From NCBI GenBank assembly GCA_013911165.1, contig JACETR010000008.1, positions 1 to 62,107 of the forward strand: 62,107 nucleotides of DNA. The letters are read 5' to 3'. Made by a program: the position numbers and the translations under genes. Source of the DNA: Planctomycetota bacterium. GTDB lineage: Bacteria > Planctomycetota > UBA8108 > UBA1146. The notes beneath the pieces were generated by a model. It did no database searches and was not told where the DNA came from. It saw only the letters and a list, made by a program, of their open reading frames with translations. Shown here in pieces: positions 37,401 through 45,667 of this stretch; the stretch's first letter is position 1, and each line of letters starts with the position of its first letter.

Positions 37401-38345
37401 GCCGGCTTTGTCGTATGCCTGACGCATCGCACGGACCTGGCCCTCACCAGAAGGAGCCAACAATCCACCGGAGCGGTCATTGGAAAGTCCCCAGCCCCGG
37501 AGGACACCGTGGATCTGCTCTCCTGCCTGCAACGCATCTTCGAGTCGTTGCAGACGAAGGATTCCCGCTCCTTCACCCACGACGAGTCCCTGCCCGCGGG
37601 AATCGAGAGGTCGACAGCGACCTTCAGGAGAGAGGGCCCGTAACTGGGAGAATCCCATTTGAGTAAAGAGTGCATCCGGTCGCGAAACTCCTCCAGCGAG
37701 AGCCTGATCGCATCGGAAGGCGAGAAGATCTTCACAGGCGCGGGCAACGGCATAGAGTGCCGAAGCACAAGCCGCATCGAGAGTCCATGCACCGGATCTC
37801 AGGCCCAGGGCAGCCCGGAGTGCTGCTGCAGGGAGGGAGGCATCATGTCGATCAAGAGAGTGACAAGTGGGGACTCCACGGGGACGACGGTCTTCGAGGT
37901 TCTCTTTCCCCAGTACAGACTCTTCCAATGTGTCGCCGATGATGGCTTCCGCCAGCGCTGAGGTCGACTCAGTGGGCAGCAGCAATTGACCCAGAATGAT
38001 CTGCGTACGGTCGGGGTCGAGACGATCCCTCGAATCCCGGCAGGCGCTCAGCCCTGCGTGGACAGCCAGCTGAACAGAGGGGTCGAGGGCCTTCAGGAGA
38101 TCCGGGGACAGCGCTCCGGATCGCAAGTCGATGGAAGGCAAGTCAACGAAGGCTCCACGAACTGCACGGACGCGGTCCTTCTGAGGTTCTGAGCCGCCAT
38201 TGGCAGAGGTCGGTGGAAGCGTCCAGCGCCCGGGAGGAACCTCTTGGGTGTGATCCGCCCCGTCTCGAACCATTTTCCAGAATTGGGAGTCATTTTCCGC
38301 TCCGGGAAATATGAACCCGGTACCGACGATAGCGATCCCATTCAA
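31458..38345 (-). CDS. pfa3: PUFA synthase subunit Pfa3 (KS-CLF-AT-DH-DH)
   Basis: 2295 residues. Domains in order: ketosynthase (about 1-445; C193, H327, H367); chain-length factor (about 465-900), which lacks the active cysteine, having SHTVSNDD at the corresponding place; acyltransferase (about 985-1320; S1082 in GHSLGQ); a linker rich in Pro/Ser (1340-1500); and two FabA-like double-hotdog dehydratases (about 1500-1890 with H1788 in HFTDDNVMPG, and 1935-2290 with H2192 in HFMGDPVWPG). This matches the KS-CLF-AT-DH-DH order of myxobacterial Pfa3, but the C-terminal AGPAT domain of that type is absent. Start is a TTG overlapping the pfa2 stop (TTGA), with GAGG upstream. Confidence 0.93.
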   Translation of the reverse strand: MNGIAIVGTGFIFPGAENDSQFWKMVRDGADHTQEVPPGRWTLPPTSANGGSEPQKDRVRAVRGAFVDLPSIDLRSGALSPDLLKALDPSVQLAVHAGLSACRDSRDRLDPDRTQIILGQLLLPTESTSALAEAIIGDTLEESVLGKENLEDRRPRGVPTCHSLDRHDASLPAAALRAALGLRSGAWTLDAACASALYAVARACEDLLAFRCDQALAGGVSRPDALFTQMGFSQLRALSPEGRCRPLDSRGQGLVVGEGAGILRLQRLEDALQAGEQIHGVLRGWGLSNDRSGGLLAPSGEGQVRAMRQAYDKAGWSPNDVDYIECHATGTPVGDATELKSLQNLWDGHEWQSGQCALGSIKSSIGHTLTAAGSAGLIKVILSMQNGEIPPLPDQRDTPGEFPIENSPFRIPGSAEPWLQQNGRPRRSAVSAFGFGGINAHLLVEEYQPKKSEIRSELKPRSPLEKPAIAVIGFGVSAGPLQGRESSRPVLLNLDQQGESQGDCPGHFGVPDSHWFGEEGIDLPNGLAFGKLQGSPVEFRIPPTEMKDLLPQQLALLQVTREAIEHSGLEEIGESTSVLVGLGLDPRSSLFHLRWMLPEKGRAWLKDLGIEARQKDIEHWIDTLQDESSLPLDANRVMGALGSIAASRLARDLGAGGPSHTVSNDDLGGFRALEQAINQLQEGTCDTAVVAAADLGLDIISRVCDARDGIKVRSDAAAALILQRVDDARDTQRKIHGIIEGTGCAAADSLSAGSRTLPAERATQLAMWKNSRPDIVLSTSDHPVNLSLATLIPGTRVVSLPVSLENCGCATPLISVIQGLHMFDSAVLPSNSAERPPIPWLNALTGKASVRVDFRGRLGDHGSLLMKMEEMTAGAIDAPLDEVQISANGQMPFGFILSESTTPLHALEAVDQWLSSMDLSALTAGEITRRWMRDHPPQYRAPQALGILFHDLDSLRQALENARKTPVDRQRDLRGENWEIIRSHPTALGFTGETGFVYPGSGSLYPGAGRELFTRFSGALTSTRSDGGMLHRMLSDPAFWSPATPLPQDVRKEILAQVALGGFGTDLLRGFGIEAAIACGHSLGQTAMLFAQGVWKHRQEMQNQLEKGDLFNAWLGGEFRAARKIWHGGEGPDEPWAAVVVDRPRDVVEATLGKQSLKVFLLLTNAPDEVVLGGDPSDLQQLIQDTGWSAVPLSGVTSVHCPLVNEVRDQYRSLHEWPVSSPDHSAKLLCTATGKPLEISSSAIADSILKQALNGFDFPHLIESMWQEGTRIFIEPGPGASCSRLIRKILGSQNYRTLPLFWRGESEELSLIRLLLTCAVERKPVDFSALLENPSLRESSGPLVAISDGRGPRHIPALPPSMKRRLPLKDSLSIYPVSEAADLPETDSKTSSKRDFVEGKASQEATTPMAPSTQNHISSGNDPSQDIGSPTGDPGNDRRKRLESRLQKAMGRRQNATVVVDPSLEVESVSAQPVPTPLTESTPVPVVEAKTPGDPSSSMVKPALFDRSQCLEFARGKVGPVLGPVHGEADQFPTRVRLPDEPLMLVDRILSLNGEALSLGSGHIVTEHDVLEDGWYLDSGRIPTSIAVESGQADLFLSGYLGADLHTRGLSVYRLLDAQVTFYSDLPKAGKTILYDIHIDEFFQQDRTLLFRFRFDATVDGEPFLTMRDGCAGFFSPEELASGRGIVQSPHRPRPQPKAPMNWKPPAPNNVSSLDSARLELLRQGNLAASLGPAFERCELSRPWTLPGGKMTLIDQISELKPSGGDYKLGMVKGELAIHPEDWFLTCHFTDDNVMPGTLMYESCIHTLRVLLMSWGWVGEADEISAMPVPEVAGRLRCRGQVTAETRSVSYEVHVHEIGFRPEPYVIASALMLADGRPIVEMEGLSLRLAGLDETRIRDLWSQESPVKQKENTPVIALESPGGGGDLPPVASDKPTFYSHEQILSFATGLPSDAFGDRYQVFDSDRFIARLPGPPYCFLDRIVDVKGTPWVVEAGAECTAEYWVPSDAWYFDAGGSGEMPFAVLLEIALQPCGWLAGYVGSALTEDVPLHFRNLGGQATLLRPITPETGLLTTRVKMTAADHGAGMWIQHFDLEVDDSEGPLYRGKTYFGFFPSEALAAQVGLPGAAPRNVPPREALKGKFYSLEQRSPGPSEEFRMLDEVELYVPDGGTAGLGFIRGAIDVNPDAWFFKAHFMGDPVWPGSLGLESMLQLLQEVARDRWGQHGEYVHRSIVCGMEHRWTYRGQVIPDRKRVTVEAQINEIDDERGFLRADGMLVVDGLPIYSMEDFTLERRRES

Positions 38346-41300
38346 GACGAAGCCTCTTCACTCAATTCCTGCTGTTGGAAGGCCACCTCCAATGCAGAGT
38401 CAATCACGACTTCTGCCTCCGTGAGGGTGATCAATGGCAAACCTGTCTCGTTGAGGATTTCAGCACGGGCTTTTGCAGAAGAAGGGCTGAATCGATCGAT
38501 TTCGATTCTGGTTTCCAGTTCACCGACTCTGGCATTGCCGTGGACTCGAAGCTGACCGATAGCACACGGAAGACAGGGAGCCCCGACAATTTTGTCACTC
38601 CAGACGATCAGAGCTTGGAAGATGGCATCGATCCGCAGGGGGTCGACCAGCCAGAAGGGTAACAGAGGGGAGCGGAATCCATTTCCGGGAGGGGGAGTTC
38701 CCTTGGCAGTGAAAGTGATTCCATCACTGGTGAGACCCAGGACTTTTACGAGGCAACGGAAACTCTCGCCATGGAAGAGTGTGCTGGAGTAATCATGCGT
38801 GGGAGGAGCATCATAGGCTCGCAGTTGACATCTTGCAGGCTGTTGATCCCCGAGCAGAACTTCTGTACGGACATGAATCCGCTGTGGATTCGCCCCACTG
38901 CGAATTTCCACGGGAACACAAAGCATGCCTTCTCTCGGTTGCGGAGTCCCGCAGTGGAATGAAAGTTGGGCAATTTCCCGTGCCCCGATCACCACTCCCT
39001 TGAGGACCCTGAAGTTATCCACTCCCACAAACTCGAGACCGGGATTGCGATGGGAGGCGACCTGAGCACACCACTCGAGAAGCAAAGCCGCCGGGATGAC
39101 TGCACGCCCCTGCAGAACGTGATCCCGCAGGGCAGGGTCACTGACACAGGAGATTTCCAACTGTAATTGTTCTTCCCAGAGTGATTCTGTCATCGGCGCG
39201 GAAGTCGCTGGAAATGCTGACAGCGTTTCGGAGACTTCTTCTACAGGTTGGTCGGTTTCCGCAGAAGATCCGGAAGAAGATCCGGAAGGAGTGACTTGGC
39301 GTTCCGGTTGGGGACCTGGAAAAGTGGCGATTTCCTCAAGGAAATCAGCGCGCTCACCATGCTGACAGAGGGCCAGATGATGAACTTGATTGACTGAACC
39401 GATTTGACCGGCGAAGTGTTCCGCTCCCGATTTCAGAGGAATCAGCCCCACCCCTTCTGAATGAAAGAGGTCGCGTAGTCCACTTTCGACCATTCCACCA
39501 TCCCAGGGGCCCCAACCGATGCTGCCTACATGGCAGGTGGGCCTGTCGACCGCCGTTTGGAGTGCGATCTGATTCAGAGTCTCATTCGCTGCTGCATAAT
39601 CGGATTGACCTTTTCTTCCAAGAGTGGCCGTCGTCGATGAGAAGAACTGGACCAGTTTGAGACGATCATTTTCACAGAGGTGCAGGAGATTGCGTGCGGT
39701 TTCGACCTTGGTTTCCCAGACCTTGAGGAAATCGGCATCCGATTTCTCAACGATCCAACCATCGGCAAGAACACCGGCACCATGAATGATTCCACGTACT
39801 TCTCCATGGCGGGTTCTCGCCTCATCAAGAATCGCAGACAGTGCTGGGAGTTGACGCCCGTCGACTGAGCGGTAGGTGACCTGACATCCCCGGGATTGCC
39901 AGTCCTTGATCCTGCCCTGAATCTCCCGGGACTGACGGATCAAATTGGCTTCCTTGCGGACTTCAGCAGGTGTTCTCGATCCTGTTCCAAGATCAAAGAG
40001 TCGTGACTCCAGATCGGCATCGGCAACACCGACAGCCCAATCCGGTTCATTGCCGGGCTCAGGAGTTCTGCCCAATAGATAAAGTGCGGGACTGCAACCC
40101 CTTGTCAGTGCGTCGAGACATTCCGCGGTGACTCCTCGGGCTCCTCCGGTGACGACGATCAGGTCACCGGATTCGATGGGAACGCGCTGCTCTGTTGGGG
40201 GAGAGATCGGATCGAGGGACCAACCCTGTCTACCGTGTCGACCCAGACCGACGAAAGATTCGTCTCCATGGAAAATCTCTGCAACGATTTCACGGCCGAC
40301 GCTTCCCTGGTCGATCCCGCTATGGTCAAGGTCGATTCCACGAACGATGAAATCGCTCCATTCGCGTGCTGCGCAGCGGGCGAGACCGAGGAGAGCTCCA
40401 CCCATAGGATCATGTTGAGAATCTTTTTCGCTGCCCCAGTTTCCTCCCAGACGAGTGACGAAATGGGCGGACGAAAGTCCTTTGGGATGATGACGCAGGC
40501 ACTGGCCAGCCACTCTCAGCCAGCGGAACAGTTCGAAAGGTTCAGAAGCTTGGGGTTCAGCCGACCCGACAAGAACAAATCCGCTGATCTCATGCTGGTG
40601 GGGTGAAACCTGATCAGAGTCCCGGAGGCTCCAGGGGCGTGCATTCACTCCCCGTTCCGTCAGTTCCTCAACGATCTGTTCACGTACCAGAGGATCATTG
40701 CTGATGACCCACCAATCCAATTCTGTGTCGAGGATCCTCTGCGTTGCGGTATCCCGAGCAGCGAGAGGTGTGGTCGTGGTGACCGCAAAATTCAGCGGAG
40801 GAAGATCAGCAACCGGTTCCAGTATCTGTGGCTGATCCGATTCAGTCTGTAGTGGCGAATGCCCGGCATTCTCAGGAGTTCCCCCGGAGTACCAGCCGGC
40901 AATGTCCGAGATGGATCGGAGTGAACCGAGTTGGTCTGCAGGGATTGCGGTCAGATCCGGTCGGTGTTGGCGCAAAGCGGAGAGGATCTCGACTCGCTTG
41001 ATGCTGTCGATGCCCAGGTCCGCCTCCAGATCCAGATCGGTTCCGATTGCTTCAGAGGGATACCCGGTTTTTTCAGCGATGACATCAAGGAGTAGAGCTT
41101 CCAGTGATTCACCGGCAACTGGAGAAGTCTTTTCTTTTGTTGACGGGAGAGGAGTCGCGATTGTCGGATGACTCTCCTCTTCGACGGGGTTCCGGGGAGT
41201 GGGGCTGGAGCCACCAAGAGCTTTCACCAATTGATCGATGGTTCTCAGGGAGCCCAATTGTTCCGGTGGCAGTGTGGGAAGGTTCGGATCGACTTGCCGC

Positions 41301-44300
41301 AAAGCCGACAGGATTTCTACCCGCTTGATGCTGTCGATTCCCAAATCTGCTTCGAGGTCCAGATCCGTACCGATCGAGTCGCTGGGGTATCCGGTTTTCT
41401 CGGCGATGACGTCGACCAGCAATTGTGTGAGACCAGCCGAGCCTTCATTCGTTGGCAGTGGCCCAGCGGAAGCAGGTTGGGAGGAAACGATCGGAGTGGG
41501 AGCAACGCTCTCCACGGGTGGGGCATGGGAGGATTCGCCATAATGCTCGACGATGGCAGCAATAGAGCGGAGAGATCCAAGCGTTTCTGCAGGAAGTGCT
41601 TGCAGGTCAGGGCGGTGCTGACGCAGTGCGGAGAGAATTTCCACACGCTTGATACTGTCGATGCCCAGATCTGCTTCCAGGTCCAGATCGACGCCAATGG
41701 CGTCAGCAGGATAGCCCGTCTTCTCGGCGATGACTTCGATCAGCAATGCCCCGAGAGAGCCAGCCTCTGACGGCTGAGCCAGCGCGGAATCGGCAGAAGC
41801 TGGAGTGGTGACTGCAGGCGCTGGATGCTCCCTGGGAACCGGCTGCGCTCCTGAGGTTCCGGAATAGTGATCGACAATCGAGGAGATGGTTCGCAGGGAT
41901 CCCAGAGTTTCTGCGGGGAGGGCTTCCAGGTCAGGTCTGTGTTGTCGCAGTGCAGAGAGAATTTCCACTCTCTTGATACTGTCGATGCCCAGATCTGCCT
42001 CCAGGTCCAGATTCACATCGATGGCGCTTTGTGGGTAACCGGTTTTTTCGGCGACTACCTCGATCAGCAACGATTCGAGTTCGGGGTCCGCTTGAGACTC
42101 AGGTGGCAGCGGGTTCGGAGTGACAGTGGCGACGGTCTCTGGTTCAGGAGCCCTGTCCGATTGCGGGAGCGTGAATCCGGAATCGTTGCCTTCACCGGTT
42201 TTCAGGAAATGGTCGACCAAGGCATCGATGGTTCGCAGGGATCCGAGAACCTCCGGAGCAAGGGTTGGCAGTGAAGGACGTTGCTGACGCATTGACGAAA
42301 GAATTTCAACTCGCTTGATGCTGTCAATTCCGAGATCCGCTTCCAGATCCATGGCGGGTTCAATCGCATTGACCGGGTAACCGGTTTTTTCTGCGACCAC
42401 CTCTGCCATGAAACTGACCAGAGAATCCCGTTCTATGGAATTACTAATGGGCGGAGCCGGTTCGGGTGTGGGCAAAGTCGCGGGAGGAGCCGGATTTTGA
42501 GGGGGAGAGGCTGCTGCGACAACTTCTACAGCGGGTGGATCGAAGGTGGCAACAGGAGTCTCACCCTGAAGGGAACGAGCCAGTGCATCTTCGGCGGCTT
42601 GTTGCTGACGATCCAGAACGTCTCGAATCTCCAACGCTTTTTCGATGGCATCCATCAATGCCTCTTGTTGATCCATCAAACGGGAATCTTCACTGGCCGG
42701 AGAGATTTGATGGAGAGCCATGGCAGGAGAGGGGTCTGTCGTTACGGGTGATTCCATCTGAGGTGGAGTCATGGTTGGGGCGGGCAAATGTGCGGGGGCA
42801 GCGGGAATGGGACGCGGTTGACTGTTGGCCAGCCCTTCTCCCGGACGCAAGTTTGCACCACGCAGCCAGACCACAGGGCCTTTACCCTCAACGGAGGCTT
42901 TTTGTTGAAGAGGTTTCCAATTAGCCAACTGCACGCCGTACCCACGCACGGCGATCAGGGCCACTGCTCTCGCAAGAGTGCGGCAATCAGCGTCGGTTCC
43001 ACAGGTGGACTGAACCCGAACCTGTGGATTGCGGTCCGTTGCGATCGCCTTGACCAACCCACTCAGCACTTTTCCGGGGCCCACTTCAACGAAGGTGTCT
43101 GTCCCCTGCGCAAGCATCGCCTCGATCATTTCTTTGAAGAGAACAGGACGAGCGATCTGGTTGGCAAGAAGAGATCTGCATCCGGTTTCATCTGCGGGGT
43201 AGGGTGTTGCAGAGGAATTGGCAAAGACCGGTGATGTGCTGCTGTTAAAACGTACCTTTTGAAGAATTTCCCCAAAAGGCTGGGCAGCGGAAGACACTCG
43301 GGTGGAGTGGAATGCTGCTGCCACAGGCAGAGGAGTGCAGCGCACACCCCTGTTTTCGAGAAGGACACGTGCGGCCTCGATGGAATCAGATCCTCCGGAG
43401 AGGACGGCCTGTTCCGGAGCATTCCGATTGGCGACCACCAGATCCGGCCAGTTTTCGCTGACGAGGCGTTCCAACTCTTCCAGCGGTAGATGGACCGCCA
43501 GCATCGATCCCGCATCCATTCCTCCCGCTTCAGCCATCAACTGGCCACGGAAGTTGGAAAGCTGATGGAAATCGGTATCTACAATCCGTCCGGCGGCTGC
43601 GAGTGCGGTCAATTCGCCATAGGAATGCCCTGCAAACAACTCTCCCCGAACTCCGAGAGTTTCGAGAACCCGATAGAGTCCCAGGCTGATTGCTCCGATA
43701 GCGGGCTGTGCCACTTCCGTCTGTCTCAAGCGGTTTTCCTGTTGAGTGAGCGCATCGCTCCACGATCGAACCGGCCAGATTCTTGAAGAAAGTCCCGAAT
43801 CTTCATGGGAGTTCCAGAAACTGGCTTCTGCCTTGTCCACTGTGTGGATCATTTCCGGGAATCGGCACGCTTCATGGCGGCCCATGTCTACCCGTTGGGA
43901 GCCCTGTCCAGGGAAGATCACAGCCAGAGGCCCCCGTGGTGCGCCATGGTCACGATCGATTCCGACCGGCAGGTGCCATCGGGGTTCAGCTTCTCTTTCC
44001 AACTGTTGAAGAGCCTGACTCAGCAGTTCAGTGGCATTCGAATTCTCATGAAGAGTGATCACCAAACGATGCTGGGAAGCGGATCGGAATGACCGCCGTG
44101 TCTCGCGGGCAAGTGCATGGTGAGACTCTTGACTCTCCGCTTCATGCCAACGCTTTTGGAAGTCCCGGATCGAATGCTTCAACTGGTTGGAGTCGTCAGC
44201 TGAGAAAGCGATCAGGTCACTGACACCCAGCCAATCGGCTTCGCTTCGGCTCGATTGATTCTCTTCGAGAACAGCGTGGAAGTTACTTCCACCAAAGCCA

Positions 44301-45667
44301 AAGGATGAGACGGCGGCACGGCGGGGATGACCTGGTTTCGCGACCCATGGACGCGCGGTCTCTTCCACATGAAACGGACTTTGGGAGTCAGCCAGTGTTT
44401 CCAGTGGTCGCCGGATTTTCAGGCTGGGCGGTTGAACCTTGTGGTGGAGGGCGAGAACAGCCTTGATCAGTCCGGCTGCTCCAGCTGCTGCTTTGGTGTG
44501 ACCGATCTGTGATTTGACAGATCCCAGTGCGACACTCCCCGGGCGAGATCCGGATTGCCGATACAGTTCGTCGAGTGCCTTCAGTTCTGTGGCGTCTCCC
44601 ACTGCAGTCCCGGTTCCATGTGCCTCGACCAGTTGGATCGTTTCCGGAGAAACTCCAGCCAGTTCATACCCATCTCGAAGGGCTCTCTGTTGACCGGGGG
44701 AAGTGGGGGCATAGATGGCCGCACCTTTTCCGTCGGAGGACGTTCCCACTGAGAGAATTCTGGAATAGATCCGGTCTCCGTCTCTTACCGCATCTTCCCA
44801 GCGTTTGAGAACGATAACACCAATCCCTTCTCCGAGAACGGTGCCGTCTCCCTCTGCATCGAAGGGGCGGGCGTCGCCTGTGGGAGAAAGAGCCGGAGTT
44901 TTTGAAAAGCACATGTACATGAAGATGTCATTGAAGGTGTCAACTCCACCGGTGACGACGAGGTCGGAGCGACCGTTCTTCAATTCGAGACTCGCAAGAT
45001 GCAGCGCCGCCAATGAAGAAGCACAGGCCGCATCGGTCACACAGTTTGTTCCGTGAAGGTCGAGTCGATTGGCGATTCGACCGGCCACGACATTCCCCAG
45101 CAATCCCGGGAAAGAGTTCTCCTGCCAGTCGACGTACCCCTCGGAAATTTTTTGCACAACCTCAGAGGCGATTGCGTCATCCACTCCTGATTCTCGCAAT
45201 GCTTTCCACCAGAGCGGATGACCCAGTCGCGCACCCAGGGGAATTACCAGTTCCAGTGCGCCGGTGACGCCGAGAATCACCGAAGCTTTTTCTCGGTCGA
45301 ACGTTTTCTGGGCGTCATATCCGGCATCCTGAAGCGCCTGTTTTGCTGCAACGAGACCCAGAAGTTGCGAGGTATCAGTCGCTTCCAGATCCCGGGGAGT
45401 GATTCCGTATTCCAGCGGATGAAACGGAATGGGGGAGAGGAATGCTCCGCGGTTGCCATAGGTTCGATCAGGGGAATTTTTATCCGGGTCGTGATAGTCA
45501 TCCGGAGTCCAGTAGCCATCGGGGACCTGACCCACATGGTCTGACCCTGCACGCATTCCGGCCCAGAAGCCGTGGCGATCATGGCTGCCCGGAAAGAGGC
45601 AACCGAGTCCAACCACTGCAATGGAGTCATCTTTGGGAGTGGAATCTGAGAAAGAAGAGTTCTTCAT
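38342..45667 (-). CDS. pfa2: PUFA synthase subunit Pfa2 (KS-AT-ACP x5-KR-DH)
   Basis: 2441 residues from ATG 45667, whose A/T overlap the pfaD stop (TGATG); an upstream TTG at 45793 would run through pfaD coding and is unlikely. Domains: ketosynthase (about 13-470; C215, H350, H390); malonyl-type acyltransferase (about 580-880; S682 in GHSYGE, H787); five ACPs (about 1080-1595; attachment serines S1116, S1230, S1338, S1446, S1555); ketoreductase (about 1835-2070; TGGARG, Y2024); and a C-terminal PKS-type dehydratase with H2183 in HVLQGRAVIP and a DAIFQ motif at 2347. This is the PfaA-like core that elongates and reduces the chain. Confidence 0.94.
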   Translation of the reverse strand: MKNSSFSDSTPKDDSIAVVGLGCLFPGSHDRHGFWAGMRAGSDHVGQVPDGYWTPDDYHDPDKNSPDRTYGNRGAFLSPIPFHPLEYGITPRDLEATDTSQLLGLVAAKQALQDAGYDAQKTFDREKASVILGVTGALELVIPLGARLGHPLWWKALRESGVDDAIASEVVQKISEGYVDWQENSFPGLLGNVVAGRIANRLDLHGTNCVTDAACASSLAALHLASLELKNGRSDLVVTGGVDTFNDIFMYMCFSKTPALSPTGDARPFDAEGDGTVLGEGIGVIVLKRWEDAVRDGDRIYSRILSVGTSSDGKGAAIYAPTSPGQQRALRDGYELAGVSPETIQLVEAHGTGTAVGDATELKALDELYRQSGSRPGSVALGSVKSQIGHTKAAAGAAGLIKAVLALHHKVQPPSLKIRRPLETLADSQSPFHVEETARPWVAKPGHPRRAAVSSFGFGGSNFHAVLEENQSSRSEADWLGVSDLIAFSADDSNQLKHSIRDFQKRWHEAESQESHHALARETRRSFRSASQHRLVITLHENSNATELLSQALQQLEREAEPRWHLPVGIDRDHGAPRGPLAVIFPGQGSQRVDMGRHEACRFPEMIHTVDKAEASFWNSHEDSGLSSRIWPVRSWSDALTQQENRLRQTEVAQPAIGAISLGLYRVLETLGVRGELFAGHSYGELTALAAAGRIVDTDFHQLSNFRGQLMAEAGGMDAGSMLAVHLPLEELERLVSENWPDLVVANRNAPEQAVLSGGSDSIEAARVLLENRGVRCTPLPVAAAFHSTRVSSAAQPFGEILQKVRFNSSTSPVFANSSATPYPADETGCRSLLANQIARPVLFKEMIEAMLAQGTDTFVEVGPGKVLSGLVKAIATDRNPQVRVQSTCGTDADCRTLARAVALIAVRGYGVQLANWKPLQQKASVEGKGPVVWLRGANLRPGEGLANSQPRPIPAAPAHLPAPTMTPPQMESPVTTDPSPAMALHQISPASEDSRLMDQQEALMDAIEKALEIRDVLDRQQQAAEDALARSLQGETPVATFDPPAVEVVAAASPPQNPAPPATLPTPEPAPPISNSIERDSLVSFMAEVVAEKTGYPVNAIEPAMDLEADLGIDSIKRVEILSSMRQQRPSLPTLAPEVLGSLRTIDALVDHFLKTGEGNDSGFTLPQSDRAPEPETVATVTPNPLPPESQADPELESLLIEVVAEKTGYPQSAIDVNLDLEADLGIDSIKRVEILSALRQHRPDLEALPAETLGSLRTISSIVDHYSGTSGAQPVPREHPAPAVTTPASADSALAQPSEAGSLGALLIEVIAEKTGYPADAIGVDLDLEADLGIDSIKRVEILSALRQHRPDLQALPAETLGSLRSIAAIVEHYGESSHAPPVESVAPTPIVSSQPASAGPLPTNEGSAGLTQLLVDVIAEKTGYPSDSIGTDLDLEADLGIDSIKRVEILSALRQVDPNLPTLPPEQLGSLRTIDQLVKALGGSSPTPRNPVEEESHPTIATPLPSTKEKTSPVAGESLEALLLDVIAEKTGYPSEAIGTDLDLEADLGIDSIKRVEILSALRQHRPDLTAIPADQLGSLRSISDIAGWYSGGTPENAGHSPLQTESDQPQILEPVADLPPLNFAVTTTTPLAARDTATQRILDTELDWWVISNDPLVREQIVEELTERGVNARPWSLRDSDQVSPHQHEISGFVLVGSAEPQASEPFELFRWLRVAGQCLRHHPKGLSSAHFVTRLGGNWGSEKDSQHDPMGGALLGLARCAAREWSDFIVRGIDLDHSGIDQGSVGREIVAEIFHGDESFVGLGRHGRQGWSLDPISPPTEQRVPIESGDLIVVTGGARGVTAECLDALTRGCSPALYLLGRTPEPGNEPDWAVGVADADLESRLFDLGTGSRTPAEVRKEANLIRQSREIQGRIKDWQSRGCQVTYRSVDGRQLPALSAILDEARTRHGEVRGIIHGAGVLADGWIVEKSDADFLKVWETKVETARNLLHLCENDRLKLVQFFSSTTATLGRKGQSDYAAANETLNQIALQTAVDRPTCHVGSIGWGPWDGGMVESGLRDLFHSEGVGLIPLKSGAEHFAGQIGSVNQVHHLALCQHGERADFLEEIATFPGPQPERQVTPSGSSSGSSAETDQPVEEVSETLSAFPATSAPMTESLWEEQLQLEISCVSDPALRDHVLQGRAVIPAALLLEWCAQVASHRNPGLEFVGVDNFRVLKGVVIGAREIAQLSFHCGTPQPREGMLCVPVEIRSGANPQRIHVRTEVLLGDQQPARCQLRAYDAPPTHDYSSTLFHGESFRCLVKVLGLTSDGITFTAKGTPPPGNGFRSPLLPFWLVDPLRIDAIFQALIVWSDKIVGAPCLPCAIGQLRVHGNARVGELETRIEIDRFSPSSAKARAEILNETGLPLITLTEAEVVIDSALEVAFQQQELSEEASS
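40883..42415 (-). repeat. Array of five tandem ACP domains within pfa2
   Basis: Five ACP-coding units recur every 108-114 codons, separated by Pro/Ala-rich linkers. The core LEADLGIDSIKRVEIL is nearly invariant in protein, yet the DNA copies differ at many synonymous sites, so these are old duplications held by selection. ACP number is known to affect the output of PUFA synthases. Confidence 0.95.

Noticed and set aside
40883..42415. Regular repeats that could look like a CRISPR or satellite array
   Set aside because: Period is over 320 bases, the repeats are in frame and code for ACP domains.
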